From assembly GCA_938027595.1 (NCBI GenBank), contig CALJAK010000001.1:1-64000 (forward strand): a stretch of DNA of 64,000 nt, written 5' to 3'. Below the pieces are notes generated by a model. It ran no database searches and was not told the DNA's origin. It saw only the letters and a program-made list of their open reading frames with translations. The number at the start of each line of letters is the position of its first letter. Position 1 is the first letter of the stretch. Made by a program: the position numbers and the translations under genes. The DNA is from an uncultured Thermoproteales archaeon (GTDB lineage Archaea > Thermoproteota > Thermoprotei > Thermoproteales > Thermoproteaceae). Shown here one piece after another: positions 1 through 8,665 of the stretch.

Positions 1-146
1 CCAGTGCCGGGAGGACCATAGAAAAGCAAATGAGGAAGCGCACCACTCTTCACAAACTCCAAAAGCCTAAACTTAACCTCCTCAAGCCCCACCACCTCCC
101 CAAAACTCCTAGGCCTATACTTCTCAAACCAAAACAACTCACTCAT
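1..146 (-). CDS. rfcS: Replication factor C small subunit, N-terminal part (runs off window)
   Basis: Clamp-loader ATPase subunit that loads PCNA onto primed DNA. Only the first 48 or so residues are in the window. They begin [20 protein letters not shown], the standard RFC box I, and continue to FYGPPGTG, the start of the Walker A motif; the gene is cut there by the window edge. The ATG overlaps the stop codon of the upstream gene in an ATGA arrangement, so the two are probably translated in tandem. The family assignment is secure; completeness cannot be judged. Confidence 0.93.
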   Translation of the reverse strand, partial: MSELFWFEKYRPRSFGEVVGLEEVKFRLLEFVKSGALPHLLFYGPPGT

Positions 147-568
147 ATGTAGAACTCCTCCGCCAAGTCAGTTTTAATATATTGATTACCCTTCGTCAAA
201 ACATACCCCAGTCTGTTCAACATTTGTAGAAGTTCATAACTTCTCTCGTCCAGCTCCCCCACTTGCTGGGAAGTCATGGGCAGTTTGTCTAACAACTGGC
301 GGACTGCCTCTTTAAGTACTACAACTTCTCTGTTGGCACCCTCGTCGCGGAGAATTGTGACCAATCCCCTCTCCATGGCTTGCCTTAGAGCTTGTCTAGA
401 CTTCACTTCAGACAGTGGGATGTACTTACGTGTCTTCAAGATTTCTATGAAGGGCTCCCTCTTGGGGGAGCCTCTCTTTAACTCTCTCACCTCCTCTAGT
501 AGTGTGTTCAACACGATCTCCAACTCGTCTAACCGCTCTAGAACTCTCTTGAGGTTCTCACACTCCAT
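143..568 (-). CDS. Unknown coiled-coil protein upstream of rfcS
   Basis: About 141 residues, not recognised. The frame is open further upstream, but the ATG at 568 ([17 protein letters not shown]) avoids overlap with the preceding GTPase gene and starts a leucine/glutamate-rich helix of about 30 residues that looks like a coiled coil. The remainder is charged and helical, with a C-terminal segment (residues about 95-141, [20 protein letters not shown]) that could be a winged-helix-like fold. It lies 20 bp after the Obg-like GTPase gene and overlaps the rfcS start, so it sits in one transcription unit with a replication gene. Function is unknown. Confidence 0.7.
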   Translation of the reverse strand: MECENLKRVLERLDELEIVLNTLLEEVRELKRGSPKREPFIEILKTRKYIPLSEVKSRQALRQAMERGLVTILRDEGANREVVVLKEAVRQLLDKLPMTSQQVGELDERSYELLQMLNRLGYVLTKGNQYIKTDLAEEFYI

Positions 569-588
569 GGGCGTCACAAAGTCTATAT

Positions 589-1755
589 TTAAGCGTGTAT
601 CTCTAACACGTCGCCATCTGACAAAACGTAATCCAACCCAACGCGTTTTGGTCTGTTTGGAAACAACTCCCTCCGCCACACGACGGCGTATTTAAACGTA
701 GCTAACAACGAGGAGTGCACTTGCTCTGCCACATCTCTCACGGTAGAGCCGACTTTAGTCACAATGGGCTTCTCTACATACGTCCGGGAGTGTATGGGTT
801 TTGTGAATATCCTTATCCTCTCCGTGATTTTCAACAAATCCTCTAACAACCTCCTCCTGTCTAACTCACACTTCGACAAGTTTGTAAAATAATAAATCAC
901 GCCCATTTCAGACAGAAGTTCCTCCACATCTCTACCGGGTTTGTACAAATCGCATTTAGACACCACCACGACAGTTGGTTTATGTTGTCTCTCTACGTAG
1001 AGAGCTTCCTCTACGTCGTCTAGCGTGACTACTCCATTTATTGTCACAACGGCGTGATAAATTCCATAGCCATTCAGAAGCTTCTTGACGTCGTTTAAAG
1101 TGCCCTTAGCAATTTGCCCAGACCCCACTACTTGAATCCCGCCGAGGCCCTTCCTCTCGATTTTTACATAATTCCCGGCTCGACGTAGGTATATACCCTC
1201 CTCCTCAAAAAATTGAAAGAGGCGACGCAATTGCTCCACCCCCACGTCAGACCCCACTACTAACATCACGGCATCTGCGTTTCTCACAATAGCCAAAGTG
1301 GCGGAGGTTAAGTCACTCCGCTGCTCCAACAAGCTGGGTGTTTTGACTAACTGCACGTAGACTCCATCTTCGACAAACATGGAGGGGACTGGCTCCACTG
1401 TGGAGAAGGGCAAGTCGTCTGGTCTCAAAACAGTGTTAGTGAGGCAGCGGAGCAACGCCGATTTTCCAGAACTGGGGGGACCCACGACGGCGATTTGTAA
1501 ATCGCCATCTTTAGACACATAGAAACGGCTCCCCCCACTCCTCCTCAACGTTCTCTCCTTCTCCTGCCTCTCTTGAATCTCTCTCCTAAGCTCAGCCACT
1601 CTCCTCTTGATGTGTTTAACTAACTTCTCAGTGCCCTTATGCTTGGGGACTGACGAGAGGAATTCCTCCATGGCTCTTATCTTCTCCTCGGGCGTCTTGG
1701 CCTCCATCACTTTGAGCCAAGCAGCTTTGGCCTCCGCGGGTAAATTTGCAGGCAC
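589..1755 (-). CDS. Obg/DRG-type GTPase with C-terminal TGS domain
   Basis: About 388 residues, the usual size for DRG-like GTPases. Residues 1-80 are a charged helical region. The G domain follows, with P-loop GPPSSGKS near residues 92-99, a switch segment ending in PFSTVEPVPS typical of the Obg/DRG group, and SKCDL as the G4 base-recognition motif (usually NKxD). The last 70 residues end in GLDYVLSDGDVLEIHA, a TGS-domain signature thought to bind RNA. DRG proteins associate with ribosomes; the exact archaeal role is not settled. It is the first gene of a run continuing into the unknown coiled-coil gene and rfcS. A TATA-like TTTTAAAA lies near 1772-1779. Confidence 0.85.
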   Translation of the reverse strand: MPANLPAEAKAAWLKVMEAKTPEEKIRAMEEFLSSVPKHKGTEKLVKHIKRRVAELRREIQERQEKERTLRRSGGSRFYVSKDGDLQIAVVGPPSSGKSALLRCLTNTVLRPDDLPFSTVEPVPSMFVEDGVYVQLVKTPSLLEQRSDLTSATLAIVRNADAVMLVVGSDVGVEQLRRLFQFFEEEGIYLRRAGNYVKIERKGLGGIQVVGSGQIAKGTLNDVKKLLNGYGIYHAVVTINGVVTLDDVEEALYVERQHKPTVVVVSKCDLYKPGRDVEELLSEMGVIYYFTNLSKCELDRRRLLEDLLKITERIRIFTKPIHSRTYVEKPIVTKVGSTVRDVAEQVHSSLLATFKYAVVWRRELFPNRPKRVGLDYVLSDGDVLEIHA

Positions 1756-1822
1756 AAATTGTATAAACTACATTTTAAAAACGCTGATGGGATACTTTAT
1801 TATATAGGTTTATTTAAGAGAC

Positions 1823-3109
1823 ATGAGAGACATACCTAACTTAGTTAAGTATGTAGATAAATACGTAGAGCCCCCAGAGGGAGAGTACGTAGAGTATATA
1901 GCTCCAGGTCAAGTGAAGGTACCCAACAAAGTGATTATAGGCTACATAGAGGGAGATGGAATTGGCCCGGAGGTAGTTTACGCAGCGATAAGAGTAGCAA
2001 ACGCCGCGGTGGAGAAAGCATACGGCGGCGCGAGAAAAGTAATTTGGTACGAAGTGGTGGCTGGAGAGAAGGCGGAGAAACTCACTGGCAGCAGACTGCC
2101 GAGAGAAAGCATCGCTACTTTGGAGAAGATTAGAGTGTTTCTAAAGGGGCCTCTAGAGACGCCCGTGGGGTCTGGCTTTAGGAGTGTCAATGTGACTCTA
2201 CGTCAAATGTTTGATTTATACGCCAACGTGAGACCTGTTAGATATCTCCCAGGTCTGCCCTCTCCCCTAAAGAAACCCGAGGCAGTGGATCTAGTGATAT
2301 TTAGAGAAAATACTGAAGACGTATACGCCGGCATAGAGTGGCCTCACCACAGTCCAGAGGCGGCTAAACTCAGAGAATTTCTAAAGAGAGAGTTTGGGAT
2401 AAGCATTAGGGAAGACGCTGGGATTGGGATAAAGCCAATCAGTAAGTTCGGAACGCAGAGAATAGCGAGACTCGCGTTGAAATTCGCCATTGAGAACAAG
2501 AGGCGGGTAGTCACGGTAATGCATAAGGGCAATATACAGAAATACACCGAGGGCGCCTTCAGAGATTGGGCGTTTGAAGTGGCTAGAGAAGAATTCAGAA
2601 ACTTTGTGATATTTGAAGATGAGTTAATCCAGCACGGTGGCCAAATACCGCCGGGGAGAGTGTTAGTCAACGACAGAATTGCAGACAACATGCTTCAACA
2701 ACTCTTAACTCGCACTAGCGAATACGACGTAATTCTAGCGCCTAACTTGAATGGAGATTATGTTTCAGACGAAGCGGCGGGTTTAGTAGGTGGGTTAGGC
2801 GTCGCGCCTGGAATTGACGTAGGCGACTGGGGCATGATGGCGGAGCCAGTTCACGGCACTGCTCCCAAATACCGGGGGAAAAATTACGTCAACCCCACAG
2901 CCACAATCCTAGCGCTGGAGCTCATGTTTAAGTTCCTCGGCTGGCGGGAAGCCGCCAGTTTGATACTAAAGGGAGTGGAGACTGCATATAGAGAGGGGTA
3001 TTACACTGGAGACTTAGTTAGGCAGATGGATGAGGGGGAAAGGGAGAAAGTAAAGGAAGTTCTGGGCACGCAGGAATTTGCAGATAAAGTTGTTGAGTGC
3101 ATGAAGTGA
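1823..3109 (+). CDS. icd: Isocitrate dehydrogenase (NADP-type)
   Basis: Converts isocitrate to 2-oxoglutarate and CO2 in the TCA cycle; cytoplasmic. About 428 residues, full length for the homodimeric prokaryotic enzyme. The N-terminal fold carries GYIEGDGIGPEV; the substrate loop is seen in GSGFRSVNVTLRQMFDLYANVRP, whose phosphorylatable-type serine and arginines bind isocitrate; RENTEDVYAGIEW is the family hallmark; the metal and cofactor regions are NLNGDYVSDEAAGLVGGLG and EPVHGTAPKYRGKNYVNP. A TATA-like TTATTATATAGG about 26 bp before the ATG supports this start. The next gene is convergent. With citrate synthase and malic enzyme in the same window, it fits a TCA-type carbon metabolism. 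Confidence 0.95.
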   Translation: MRDIPNLVKYVDKYVEPPEGEYVEYIAPGQVKVPNKVIIGYIEGDGIGPEVVYAAIRVANAAVEKAYGGARKVIWYEVVAGEKAEKLTGSRLPRESIATLEKIRVFLKGPLETPVGSGFRSVNVTLRQMFDLYANVRPVRYLPGLPSPLKKPEAVDLVIFRENTEDVYAGIEWPHHSPEAAKLREFLKREFGISIREDAGIGIKPISKFGTQRIARLALKFAIENKRRVVTVMHKGNIQKYTEGAFRDWAFEVAREEFRNFVIFEDELIQHGGQIPPGRVLVNDRIADNMLQQLLTRTSEYDVILAPNLNGDYVSDEAAGLVGGLGVAPGIDVGDWGMMAEPVHGTAPKYRGKNYVNPTATILALELMFKFLGWREAASLILKGVETAYREGYYTGDLVRQMDEGEREKVKEVLGTQEFADKVVECMK

Positions 3110-3147
3110 CGTGGACTCTAAGCGCTGCGCGACGTGGTTTGAAAACT

Positions 3148-3606
3148 TTAGGTCTCTTTTGCAAATAGATACTCCACAGGTCTGAAGCCCAGCTTTCTGT
3201 AGAAGTTAATGGCGATCTCGTTGTGCGCTGGGAAGGAGGCCATGATGACTTCTGCACCTCTCTTCCTCAATTGGTTCATTCCCTCTACTATTAACCTCTT
3301 CCCAATTCCCTTCCTCCTGTATTCTGGCAATATGTAGAACTCTTTTATGACACCCACGTGTCTCGGTTTGTAGAATAATCTGTCCTCTACGCTGGCTTTA
3401 AGCACAGCCACCACTTTTTCGCCCTCCACAGCCACTAGAACTATTGCTTGTGGATTATCCAGAGCGTCTTCTAAATATTTCAAAGCCACGCTCTCCAAGT
3501 CTGGGACTACCTCCAGCAGTGGGTCAAACTCGGCGTTTAGGCGTTTGAGTCTAACCAAGAGGGGGACAATGGATTTGAGGTCTTCTCTAGACGCTTGTCT
3601 TATCAC
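3148..3606 (-). CDS. GNAT-family N-acetyltransferase
   Basis: About 152 residues. The fold is recognisable from the N-terminal IRQASREDLKSIVPLL strand-helix, the central FYILPEYRRKGIGKRLI acetyl-CoA-binding motif (R/Q-x-x-G-x-G/A), and the C-terminal INFYRKLGF motif. Substrate unknown; it could be a protein N-terminus, an amino acid or a small amine. I chose the GTG at 3606 rather than more upstream ATGs because a TATA-like TTATATATG at about 3622-3630 is the right 26 bp away for a leaderless transcript; the upstream ATGs fall inside the promoter. Convergent with icd. Confidence 0.85.
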   Translation of the reverse strand: MIRQASREDLKSIVPLLVRLKRLNAEFDPLLEVVPDLESVALKYLEDALDNPQAIVLVAVEGEKVVAVLKASVEDRLFYKPRHVGVIKEFYILPEYRRKGIGKRLIVEGMNQLRKRGAEVIMASFPAHNEIAINFYRKLGFRPVEYLFAKET

Positions 3607-3674
3607 TATAGTGGGGTACATACATATATAAGTCAATTACGTTTTTAAGAGTTTTTATTAGTAATGTTGAAACT

Positions 3675-4502
3675 TTATTCTACGAGTAGGACATCTCCTT
3701 TTAGTATGTCTACCAGAGGTATGTTTCGGAAGGTTTTTGTCTCCACCTCCTCCACCTCTATATATCTCTTTGTTATATCCACCACTCTCCCCTCTACACC
3801 TCTAACTTTAACCAGATCTCCAACTCTATAGGTGAATATACGTAGAGAGTAAGTCACGTGATACATCCTGCGCCCGCTCCTCGCCCCCATCGACTTAGCG
3901 CTCTCTATTAAATAACTTGGGAACTCTCTGTGTAATACATAAGCTAGGTGTCTAGCGAAATTCACAGTATTTGTATATATGTCAAAACCACTCTTCACTT
4001 CTTCGATCCGGTTGATGCGTCCAACTTTCTCTCTATACTTGAACATTTCCTGACGTATTATGTGGAATATTTTCTCTCTATGACTGTCGTCTATGGGTCT
4101 CGGGACTGCGCGTATTTGTACAAGTCCCAGTTCTCTCTCGCTCAACAATTCTCTGCACTTACTGCAGACCTCTGGCGTGTATTTAACCTCTACTACGTAC
4201 TTCGCAATGCGGGGTGGAATGTCTAAACGTGGCGACCACAATATGGACAACGTGGCTTTCGCACCTCCCGGCACCTCCACAGTCTCCACCCCCACTACGG
4301 AGGCTTCTCTTTTCATGAATTTGTAGAAATTTATCTCTCTCGCCCACTCTCCCCTCACAAACACAGCTCCACAGTGTTTACACTTCAAGACTTCGATTTC
4401 TTTGGGGAGTGGGGGATGTCTCTCTAGAAAACAATCCACGCACATACCCTCGACGAGTTTATCTACAGTCTTTCCACAGTGGGGGCAAGACACTTTAGCC
4501 AC
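3675..4502 (-). CDS. NMD3-family protein
   Basis: About 275 residues. The N-terminus holds two Cys4 clusters: CPHCG...CVDC (residues about 6-23) and CKHCG...CSKC (about 41-115), the zinc arrangement of NMD3. In eukaryotes NMD3 is the adaptor for export of the large ribosomal subunit; the archaeal homologue lacks the export part and probably acts in late 50S assembly. The C-terminal stretch (VGDLVKVRGVEGRVVDIT) is a small OB/SH3-like barrel. It begins 3 bp after the stop of the C5-methyltransferase gene, so the two are probably co-transcribed, which looks accidental rather than functional. Confidence 0.85.
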   Translation of the reverse strand: MAKVSCPHCGKTVDKLVEGMCVDCFLERHPPLPKEIEVLKCKHCGAVFVRGEWAREINFYKFMKREASVVGVETVEVPGGAKATLSILWSPRLDIPPRIAKYVVEVKYTPEVCSKCRELLSERELGLVQIRAVPRPIDDSHREKIFHIIRQEMFKYREKVGRINRIEEVKSGFDIYTNTVNFARHLAYVLHREFPSYLIESAKSMGARSGRRMYHVTYSLRIFTYRVGDLVKVRGVEGRVVDITKRYIEVEEVETKTFRNIPLVDILKGDVLLVE

Positions 4503-4505
4503 GAA

Positions 4506-5447
4506 TCACACTGTGGAGTCTAAATATTTTCTCACCTCCAGAGCAATTAGATGAGCCAACGGTGGGGGGACGCTTTCTCCCACTTGGTTATATTGAGAAT
4601 CTCTAGAGCCTAGGAAGTGATAACTGTCTGGATAACCCATCAACCTGGCTTGTTCTCTCACTGTCAAAACTCTGTGCTCCTCTGGATGTACAAATCGCCT
4701 AGAGCCCATCACAGTGGGTGCGACGTCGTCCCAAATGAGTCTAATGAAATTGCCGTAGGAGCCCTCGGCCCCCCTGAATTTAGACAAACTCTCGCCGGGC
4801 TTTAGCTTGGCGATTTTTTCCAACTTCCGCACGCTCAGCGTGACTGTTTCGTGGTTGGGCAAATCGCCGCCGTCTGGGGGCGGCATGTTAGAGAGAGCTT
4901 CTCTCACGGTAGTCGTTTTACGCCTCGGCGGTTTTAGCTTGATGTTTGAGATAAACACACGCCGCCTCCTGCTGGGAACTCCGTAATCCTCCGCGTGGAG
5001 GACGTTGAAGTAACTTACGTACCCAGCTAGTCTAAACTCTCTCTCGACGTATTGCCTCAAGGGCTCCTCCGCCAGCGGAGCCACGTTCTCCAGTATGAAC
5101 ACCTTAGGCTTCAGCGCTTTCACAAGTCTCACAAACTCCAACGTCAACTGGCCGTTGGGGTCTAGGTACAGTCTATCCACTGGGTCTTCTAACCTATTCG
5201 GGTTAGCTGCAGTGAAGGGTTCGCATGGGGGGCTGCCTATGACTACGTCTGGCTCGCCAAATCTCGACAAGTCTCTATGATCCACATTCCGAATATCCTC
5301 TTGAATTACCACAGTGTTGTGATTAGCGCTGTAAGTCCGCGCTGCGTCTCTGTCTAACTCCACGGCGGCGATTATTCTAAAACCAGCCATCCTAAACCCA
5401 AGCCCGAACCCACCGCCGCCGGCGAATAAATCAAACACGTTATACAC
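4506..5447 (-). CDS. DNA (cytosine-5) methyltransferase
   Basis: Transfers methyl from S-adenosylmethionine to C5 of cytosine in DNA. About 313 residues, short for the family. Motif I FDLFAGGGGFGLGF at residues 5-18; motif IV SPPCEPFT near 72-79 with the catalytic cysteine (usual PCQ is PCE here); motif VI ENV at 120-122; motif VIII RRRRVF near 160; motif IX RVLTVREQARLMGYPD near 260; motif X QVGESVPPPLA near 288. The target-recognition region between VIII and IX is only about 90 residues, so a short recognition site is likely. Start is GTG at 5447 with a shared A/T-rich promoter. It is divergent from a PD-(D/E)XK protein, suggesting a type II restriction-modification pair. Confidence 0.92.
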   Translation of the reverse strand: MYNVFDLFAGGGGFGLGFRMAGFRIIAAVELDRDAARTYSANHNTVVIQEDIRNVDHRDLSRFGEPDVVIGSPPCEPFTAANPNRLEDPVDRLYLDPNGQLTLEFVRLVKALKPKVFILENVAPLAEEPLRQYVEREFRLAGYVSYFNVLHAEDYGVPSRRRRVFISNIKLKPPRRKTTTVREALSNMPPPDGGDLPNHETVTLSVRKLEKIAKLKPGESLSKFRGAEGSYGNFIRLIWDDVAPTVMGSRRFVHPEEHRVLTVREQARLMGYPDSYHFLGSRDSQYNQVGESVPPPLAHLIALEVRKYLDSTV

Positions 5448-5491
5448 AAATCACTAAGGAAATTATTTAAATGCTATATTTAAGACTCTCC
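5448..5491. promoter_or_regulatory. Overlapping divergent promoters of the methyltransferase and the PD-(D/E)XK gene
   Basis: A 44-bp A/T-rich spacer. AATTATTTAAATG (about 5461-5473) can serve as TATA element for both genes: it lies about 26 bp from the GTG at 5447 on the minus strand and about 26 bp from the ATG at 5492 on the plus strand. Expression of the two genes would therefore compete for the same DNA. Confidence 0.6.
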
Positions 5492-6073
5492 ATGGGGTTT
5501 CGTAAGTTGAAAGTGCGACTTAGCGATTTGATGAAGTTAGAGAAACCAGATAAATTGAGTTCTAGATATGGAAAGGCATTTGAAAAAGCCGTCTTGACGT
5601 TAATAAAGGCGAAAGACACAGTGACGGCATTTCGGACGTTTATAGAAAACTACGGCGAGCCACACACCGGTGCCTTCAGCAAATTGTTTAAACTACTCCC
5701 GTGGGCTAAGAGAGTTGTAGAAATAGAGCCGGCGCCGCCCGTCGCCCTCCAGTTGAGTGACGTGACTATAAGCGCGCAGGCGGATTTCGTAGTCAAGTAC
5801 TCAGACGGTAGGAAAGAACTCATTGAGTTAAAGTCACACATAATAAAAAATGGGGAGTGGAAAACCAAAGCCGAGTGGTCACTGGCCACTAAAGTCATGC
5901 GAATGCTCTACCGGAAAGCTGGTTACAACTACCCACTCCGGTTGATATACTTCACAGAAAAGGGGGGGAAGGTAACTCCAGAGGAAGAAGTCTTCATGTA
6001 CCCCAAAGACGAGAGAGATGACGAGGTAGTTTTGGCAGTTCTACAAGACAGAATTAGGAAGATAGACAAGTAA
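5492..6073 (+). CDS. PD-(D/E)XK superfamily nuclease, candidate restriction endonuclease
   Basis: About 193 residues. Not recognised as a named enzyme, but the segment QADFVVKYSDGRKELIELKSH (Asp near residue 98, Glu-Leu-Lys at 112-114) is the catalytic core of a PD-(D/E)XK nuclease: the Asp and Glu bind the metal and the Lys activates water. The following helix is rich in Lys/Trp. An ATG at 5471 is in frame, but the promoter spacing favours 5492. It is transcribed divergently from the C5-methyltransferase; this head-to-head layout and size fit a type II restriction enzyme. A Holliday-junction or repair nuclease is possible but less likely in this context. Confidence 0.7.
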   Translation: MGFRKLKVRLSDLMKLEKPDKLSSRYGKAFEKAVLTLIKAKDTVTAFRTFIENYGEPHTGAFSKLFKLLPWAKRVVEIEPAPPVALQLSDVTISAQADFVVKYSDGRKELIELKSHIIKNGEWKTKAEWSLATKVMRMLYRKAGYNYPLRLIYFTEKGGKVTPEEEVFMYPKDERDDEVVLAVLQDRIRKIDK

Positions 6074-6344
6074 ATTTCTCCAACGCCGCTTTGTGGATCT
6101 GTTTAACTATAGACGTGGCTAAGTCTAATTTATCTACATGTCTAGACTGAATTATGGCATTATCGTCCCCCACCATGTACTCCACTGAACACTCGCCGCC
6201 GTGCCAAGAGAATACTAGAAAGACGTAGAAATCTTCTTCTATTTCTATCTGGACTAGAGCTTCTTGTCGCCTCCACTCCACACTAAGGCTAATCCCCAAC
6301 TCGCTCTCGAGATTTTTAAAGAATTGCTCCAACTCACGCCTCAC
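6054..6344 (-). CDS. Unknown small acidic protein
   Basis: About 96 residues (MRRELEQFFKNLESELGISL...). Not recognised. It has an N-terminal helix, a central beta-rich part (VQIEIEEDFYVFLVFSW) and a C-terminal helix, so it looks like a compact alpha/beta domain. The ATG lies about 26 bp from the A/T-rich promoter shared with pheT. Its 3' end overlaps that of the PD-(D/E)XK gene by 20 bp in convergent orientation. Confidence 0.65.
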   Translation of the reverse strand: MRRELEQFFKNLESELGISLSVEWRRQEALVQIEIEEDFYVFLVFSWHGGECSVEYMVGDDNAIIQSRHVDKLDLATSIVKQIHKAALEKFTCLSS

Positions 6345-6382
6345 AGATAGTAGTTTTTTTATACATATATATTTCTCACGTT
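6345..6382. promoter_or_regulatory. Shared divergent promoter of the small unknown gene and pheT
   Basis: The 38-bp spacer contains TTTTTTTATACATATATAT, which is nearly symmetrical and sits about 26 bp from both starts (6344 minus, 6383 plus). It reads as two back-to-back TATA boxes for leaderless transcripts. Confidence 0.6.
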
Positions 6383-7930
6383 GTGCCCACTGTCGAAGTG
6401 GCGAAATTCGACATGGAGAGATTGACGGGGCTTTCTTATAGAGAAGTCGAAAAGTTTTTAGAATATGTAAAGTGTCAAGTAGAGGAGGATTTGGGCGATA
6501 GAGTGAAGTTGGAGGTTACTCACGACAGGCCGGACCACTTTTCTGCAGAGGGACTGGCGCGGACTTTGAAGGGAATGGCTGAAGTGGAGTTGGGTTTGCC
6601 CAAGATCAAGCTCGCCGAGTCTAGCGTAGAGTTGAAGACTGAACACATAGAGGAGAGGCCATACATCACTATGGCTATAGTTAGAGACGTGAGGCTAGAC
6701 GACGAGGCAATAAGGCAAATGATTCAACTACAAGAGAAGCTACACGATACGTACGGCAGGGGTAGGAGGAGGGTAGCCATTGGCTTTTACGACTTGGCAA
6801 AGATAAAGCCCCCCATTTACTACCGGCGTGTGTCGCGAGAGGCGGAATACACGCCGCTTGGGTTTGAGAAACCCATGCCGGTGGGGGAGATGTTTGAAAA
6901 GACAGAACAGGGACGGAAATACAGCTATTTGATATCTCGCGAGACTCCGCCTGCTTTGGTAGACTCGGAGGGACAAATCATGGTGATCGTCCCCGTGTTG
7001 GCTTCTGAATGTTGCAAAATCACAAGTAGCACTAGAGACGTATTGATAGACGTGACGGGGACGGAGCTGCGGTCTGTCACAAACGTGATGTCTGTTTTGT
7101 TATATTCAGTACTGGAGCGCAGTTTGTCTAGAGAAGTGGAGGTAGTGACGGGGGGAAATACCTATAGACATACATATCTACAGTTTGACGTAGATGAAAA
7201 GAGGGCGTCTAGTCTGCTGGGGGTACCGCTGTCTAGACAACAATTCGTGAGGGGGTTGGAGAAGTCGAGACATGAATATACGGGCGTAGTCACCGCAGCT
7301 CCCTACAGGATAAACTTGCTGTCTTGGATTGACGTAGTTGAAGACATAGCGCTGGCGTTGGGTTACAACAACTTCCCCCGAGAGCCGCCGGCGATTATCT
7401 CAGTCGGCAGACGACACGCCGTTGAGGTATTGACGCGGGAGTTTAGGAAAATAATGACGTTCATGGGCTTTACGGAAGTGAATAACTACGTCTTAACTGA
7501 CGAAAGTGTGTCTGACATCTGCAAACCGATAAAAGTGGTAAATCCCATCTCTGAGTTGTACAACAGAGTGAGGTGTACACAAATCACGCAGCTCATAGCC
7601 ACAGCTGCAGTCATGAGACAGAAAGAAGTGAAGCTTTTCGAAGTTGGCGAAGTCGTCAGAGATGGGAAAACTAGAAAAGTCCTCACTTTTTTGGTGAGTA
7701 GAGATGGCGTCACTCTAACAGATGGATTAGCCATATTGAAAGCTTTATGTAAAGCTTCTGGCTACACATGTATCACAAAATCTGCACAAGCCGCCGCTTG
7801 GGCTCTCCAGGGCAGATTTGCGACTATAGATGGAGATATATCTGGATACATCGCCGAGGTGAACCCAGACTTGTTAACCAAACTAGGGCACTACACGCCG
7901 GTGGTTGTGGCTGAACTATTCCTAGCCTAG
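6383..7930 (+). CDS. pheT: Phenylalanyl-tRNA synthetase beta subunit
   Basis: Beta subunit of the alpha2-beta2 enzyme that charges tRNA-Phe. About 515 residues, in the range of the archaeal/eukaryotic short form that lacks the bacterial N-terminal tRNA-binding module. Features: N-terminal B1-like region with VTHDRPDHFSAEGLARTL; B3/B4 editing-site region around residues 95-200 (RVAIGFYDLAKIKPPIYYR); B5 region; C-terminal catalytic-like domain with VVNPISELYNRVR and LFEVGEVV. Start is GTG. No pheS gene is in the window, so the two subunits are encoded apart. Confidence 0.92.
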   Translation: MPTVEVAKFDMERLTGLSYREVEKFLEYVKCQVEEDLGDRVKLEVTHDRPDHFSAEGLARTLKGMAEVELGLPKIKLAESSVELKTEHIEERPYITMAIVRDVRLDDEAIRQMIQLQEKLHDTYGRGRRRVAIGFYDLAKIKPPIYYRRVSREAEYTPLGFEKPMPVGEMFEKTEQGRKYSYLISRETPPALVDSEGQIMVIVPVLASECCKITSSTRDVLIDVTGTELRSVTNVMSVLLYSVLERSLSREVEVVTGGNTYRHTYLQFDVDEKRASSLLGVPLSRQQFVRGLEKSRHEYTGVVTAAPYRINLLSWIDVVEDIALALGYNNFPREPPAIISVGRRHAVEVLTREFRKIMTFMGFTEVNNYVLTDESVSDICKPIKVVNPISELYNRVRCTQITQLIATAAVMRQKEVKLFEVGEVVRDGKTRKVLTFLVSRDGVTLTDGLAILKALCKASGYTCITKSAQAAAWALQGRFATIDGDISGYIAEVNPDLLTKLGHYTPVVVAELFLA

Positions 7931-8011
7931 GCGTCTGATGCTCAAACCCCACCGCCGGGCGCCAACAATGAGAGCACTTAATAGTTTATATACCCACGAC
8001 GCTCTTGGCAT

Positions 8012-8368
8012 GTGGTTGACGACATCGACACAATTCTGAGAAAGAAAGCTCTAGAGTTTGCCAAAACTAGCCCACAGCCACAAGTGGCAAAACCGCAGAT
8101 GAGTGAAGAGGAGGTAGTTAAGTTAATTAGAGAAATCACCAAGGGGGACAGAGCTAGCGAAATTATAGAAATTGCGTTAGAGTTATACAAACCGCATGTA
8201 ATTGCTCTATTCAGAAAAATTGTGGAGCTACACAGGGGGGGAGTTTTGAAAGAGTTGCAAGACTACGAGCTGTATCAACTACTGCAGAGAGCTGGGTTTA
8301 GAATTCCGCTCAAGACACAGATAAAAATTGTGAGACACGGGAGGGAGTTTAGAGTTGGCGAAATTTAG
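8012..8368 (+). CDS. Conserved-looking helical protein, unknown
   Basis: About 118 residues starting at a GTG that is 26 bp after the TATA-like GTTTATATAC (about 7983-7992). It is mostly helical, with a short N-terminal basic helix (TILRKKALEFAK), a proline/glutamine linker, and a C-terminal half (ELYQLLQRAGFRIPLKTQIKIVRHGREF) that looks like a small nucleic-acid-binding fold. A distant link to PDCD5-type DNA-binding proteins crossed my mind but I cannot support it. The 3' end overlaps that of the zinc-ribbon gene by 20 bp. Confidence 0.65.
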   Translation: MVDDIDTILRKKALEFAKTSPQPQVAKPQMSEEEVVKLIREITKGDRASEIIEIALELYKPHVIALFRKIVELHRGGVLKELQDYELYQLLQRAGFRIPLKTQIKIVRHGREFRVGEI

Positions 8369-8621
8369 ACGTGTAGCTAGAATACAACTCTTCCAGCATG
8401 GTGCTCCACATCAGCCTCTTGTGTCTATAGTCGAAAAACTTCGCCACTAGATCTCTCTTCTTCGCCGTGACGTATTTTAGACATCTGCCACACCCAAACC
8501 AGACCAATTCATCATCCTCTAGCATCTCTAGACTGAAGCCACAGAGTGGGCATGTGTGAGAAGTCATAATCTGCGGGGGCTCCATGTTGTTGACGTCTAT
8601 GTCTCCATAAAAGACAGACAT
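8349..8621 (-). CDS. Small zinc-ribbon protein, unknown
   Basis: About 90 residues. CPLCG (residues about 24-28) and CGRC (about 44-47) form a zinc ribbon that covers the first half; the second half is a basic/aromatic helix (RDLVAKFFDYRHKRLMWSTMLEEL). Possibly a transcription or RNA-associated factor, but there is no direct evidence. Start ATG at 8621; divergent from a possible 23-codon gene. Confidence 0.65.
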   Translation of the reverse strand: MSVFYGDIDVNNMEPPQIMTSHTCPLCGFSLEMLEDDELVWFGCGRCLKYVTAKKRDLVAKFFDYRHKRLMWSTMLEELYSSYTSKFRQL

Positions 8622-8665
8622 CTATTATAAACATCGGCGTTAAAAACAAATAATGAACTAACTCC

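Noticed and set aside
3241-3285. ATGATGA C-box-like motif in the GNAT gene
   Set aside because: No CTGA at the expected 40-45 nt distance; inside a coding region in antisense.
7931-7985. GC-rich spacer before the helical gene, checked as C/D or H/ACA sRNA
   Set aside because: CTGATGC at the left has no D box partner, and no ACA trinucleotide sits behind a stable stem.
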